Assembly: GCA_013360985.1 (NCBI GenBank)
Contig: JABWAM010000108.1
Coordinates: 1-7,822 of the forward strand
Length of the DNA: 7,822 bases
Source: Verrucomicrobiia bacterium
Lineage (GTDB): Bacteria > Verrucomicrobiota > Verrucomicrobiia > JABWAM01
Direction of reading: 5' to 3'
The stretch's first letter is position 1. Each line of letters begins with the position of its first letter. Both the position numbers and the translations under genes were made by a program. This document shows positions 6,527-7,822 of the stretch, piece after piece. The notes beneath the pieces were generated by a model. The model did not search any database and was not told the origin of the DNA. It was given only the letters and a program-made list of their open reading frames with translations.

Positions 6527-6722
6527 CCGCCGCGTGGAATCCGACCGAAACCATTTTTCGTCCGGCCGCAAACGTCTTGCCCTGCCACGGGCGTCCGTGG
6601 ATTTCGATCGTTCGCTCGGCGTGATCAATTGGACGCCAAATTGATGACGCGGTCACCCCCGTGACGCGCGCATCTGGGATTCCCCGAGAAGGCATCTCGG
6701 TTTCACTCGATTGCGGGTCCAT
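6501..6722 (-). CDS. Doubtful small hypothetical protein (73 aa)
   Basis: An open frame from ATG (6720-6722) to TAA (6501-6503) encodes 73 residues with no family I recognise. The second half (TIEIHGRPWQGKTF, then AAGRKMVSVGFH) has a plausible protein-like composition. The first half is low in hydrophobic residues. No ribosome binding site precedes the ATG, and a TTG at 6734 would add four residues. It lies between bioF and rpsU, overlaps the candidate rpsU promoter, and is crossed by several short inverted repeats. It may be a real small gene, a gene remnant, or a chance frame in GC-rich DNA. Confidence 0.18.
   Translation of the reverse strand: MDPQSSETEMPSRGIPDARVTGVTASSIWRPIDHAERTIEIHGRPWQGKTFAAGRKMVSVGFHAAVDRRARLG
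6585..6700. repeat. Cluster of four short inverted repeats
   Basis: Within 116 bp there are four hairpin-forming sequences: CCACGG-GCGT-CCGTGG (6585-6600); ATCAATTGG-ACG-CCAAATTGAT (6624-6645, one bulged base); GTCAC-CCCC-GTGAC (6652-6665); and CCGAGA-AGGCA-TCTCGG (6684-6700). The arms differ from one another, so this is not a simple repeat family. They may be operators, RNA structures of the rpsU or bioF transcripts, or partly chance in GC-rich DNA. Confidence 0.45.
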
Positions 6723-6784
6723 TGGGGATGGCAAAAGGCGGTTTCCAGAGGGAAATCAAGGACGCGCAGAGATCCGTTGGCTCA

Positions 6785-6808
6785 CTCCACCGATAGATTC
6801 TGGCGGAG
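6785..6808 (-). terminator. Possible 3' hairpin of bioF
   Basis: On the minus strand CTCCGCC (6808-6802) pairs with GGTGGAG (6791-6785) through seven pairs, one a G-U wobble, around a 10-nt loop. It begins 12 bases after the bioF stop. No U tract follows, so efficient intrinsic termination is doubtful and read-through towards rpsU is possible. Confidence 0.25.
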
Positions 6809-6820
6809 AGGCCAATTGGC

Positions 6821-7822
6821 TCACGCCAAAATCCGCCCTGCATCAAAATTTCGCGGAGATCGGAAAAAGACTTCGCGCTCCAACCAATCGAGATCGGCGT
6901 CGGTATGCGCCGCGCTCAGGCTGATCCGCAACCGCGCTTTCCCGCGCGGGACGGTCGGGTATCGCACCGCCGGCGTCCACCCCCCGCGCGCGAGGAGCGT
7001 TTCCGCCATCTCCTGGCATCGGCGTTCGTCGCCCACCAGGAGGGGAACAATCGGCGTCGCCAACTCGCGGCCCAGACGCGCAGACATGCGCGCGAGGAGA
7101 TCCATCAGCCGCCGCCGCGGCGACGGATCCTCCTCCAGGATCCGCAACGCCGCGCGCGCGGCGCGGCAGGCGGCCGGCGGCAGTCCGGTGGAGAAGAGAA
7201 AGCTCCGCGCGCGGTTGACGAGCAGATCGCGGAGCGCCGCCGATCCCGCGATGAATCCGCCTGCTGAACCGAGCGCCTTGGAGAGCGTCCCCAGGGAAAC
7301 GTCCACGGCGTCTTCCACGCCGAAAAGTTCGGCGCCGCCGCCTCCGCGCGCGCCGAGCACGCCTGTCGCGTGCGCCTCGTCCACCATGAACCAGGCGCCA
7401 TGCTCCCGCGCGAGCGCCGCGAGACGATCGAGCGGCGCGAGATCGCCATCCATGGAAAAGACGGCTTCCGTCAGCAGAAGGAGTTTTCCGCCCCGGTCCG
7501 CACAGCGCGCCAGCAGTTCGCCGCAGCGCGCCAGGTCGTTGTGGGGAAAGACGCGAATCACGGCGCCCGAAAGCCGCGCGCCGTCCACGAGGCTCGCATG
7601 ACAGAGTTTGTCGAGAACGACGTAGTCTCCCTTGCCCACCAGCGCGGGGATTGTCCCGATCGCCGCCGCGTAACCGCTCGAAAACACGAGCGCGGCTTCG
7701 GCGCGTTTGAAGGACGCCAGCGCCTCCTCCAACTCCAGAACGTCGGGATGATTTCCTCCGAGCAATCGGGAAGCGGTCGCTCCCGCGGAGGCGCTCGCGC
7801 GAACGGCTTCGAGCACGCGCGG
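6821..7822 (-). CDS. bioF: 8-amino-7-oxononanoate synthase, 3' part (5' end outside window)
   Basis: The visible 333 residues belong to a PLP-dependent alpha-oxoamine synthase, most likely BioF, which joins pimeloyl-thioester and alanine to give 8-amino-7-oxononanoate in biotin synthesis. Landmarks are SRLLGGNHPDVLELE, VFSSGYAAAIG, LCHASLVDGARLSG, the HND motif, the cofactor-contacting VDEAHATG, and TLSKALGS with the Schiff-base lysine encoded at 7277-7279. The C-terminal YPTVPRGKARLRISLSAAHT resembles BioF more than glycine acetyltransferase (Kbl) or 5-aminolevulinate synthase. Family length is about 385-390, so roughly 50 N-terminal residues lie beyond the right edge. The GTG at 7814-7816 is an internal codon and not the start. 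No other biotin gene is in view. Confidence 0.87.
   Translation of the reverse strand, partial: PRVLEAVRASASAGATASRLLGGNHPDVLELEEALASFKRAEAALVFSSGYAAAIGTIPALVGKGDYVVLDKLCHASLVDGARLSGAVIRVFPHNDLARCGELLARCADRGGKLLLLTEAVFSMDGDLAPLDRLAALAREHGAWFMVDEAHATGVLGARGGGGAELFGVEDAVDVSLGTLSKALGSAGGFIAGSAALRDLLVNRARSFLFSTGLPPAACRAARAALRILEEDPSPRRRLMDLLARMSARLGRELATPIVPLLVGDERRCQEMAETLLARGGWTPAVRYPTVPRGKARLRISLSAAHTDADLDWLEREVFFRSPRNFDAGRILA

Larger units (their letters stand above)
6434..6820. other. 387-bp spacer between rpsU and bioF
   Basis: No confident gene lies here. Nearest rpsU are its ribosome binding site, leader hairpin and candidate promoter. The remainder holds a series of short inverted repeats, a doubtful 73-aa frame, and a possible 3' hairpin of bioF. 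I found no tRNA or recognisable small RNA. Confidence 0.7.

Noticed and set aside
6711..7601. Long plus-strand frame opposite bioF
   Set aside because: Antisense of a clear PLP-enzyme gene; Arg/Ser/Pro-rich with no motifs.

Overview
The window is a GC-rich bacterial chromosomal segment filled mostly with housekeeping and metabolic genes. Its content is one tRNA, seven clear protein genes (one cut by the right edge) and one doubtful small ORF. I see no phage, transposon, CRISPR, toxin-antitoxin or defence signature. GC-rich codons dominate every gene, so nothing looks recently acquired. The short S21 protein (59 residues) and the widespread but uncharacterised 472-residue protein suggest a Gram-negative lineage, perhaps the PVC group (Verrucomicrobiota and relatives). 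That placement is a weak inference.

Layout, left to right: a tRNA-Leu(GAG) on the minus strand (2-83); a carbon-nitrogen hydrolase resembling N-carbamoylputrescine amidase, minus (205-1140); a 155-bp divergent intergenic region; a conserved 472-aa protein of unknown function, the only plus-strand gene (1296-2714); a convergent CCA-adding-type tRNA nucleotidyltransferase with an HD domain, minus (2736-4085); a UPF0104/flippase-like membrane protein, minus (4167-5171), joined by a 4-bp ATGA overlap to a xylose-isomerase-like TIM-barrel protein, minus (5168-6088); ribosomal protein S21 (rpsU), minus (6254-6433), with a strong ribosome binding site and a leader hairpin; a 387-bp spacer rich in short inverted repeats; and the 3' part of bioF, minus, running off the right edge (6821-7822).

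Apart from the 472-aa gene, everything lies on the minus strand. The order bioF, rpsU, isomerase, membrane protein, cca could be one or several transcription units. Only the isomerase/membrane-protein pair is tightly coupled. The themes are translation (tRNA-Leu, S21, tRNA 3'-end synthesis), biotin synthesis, polyamine synthesis, and an unassigned two-gene unit that may handle a sugar or lipid at the membrane. The most interesting items are the uncharacterised 472-aa family, the ATGA-coupled isomerase/flippase pair, and the structured rpsU leader. I do not see convincing evidence of a new multi-gene system.
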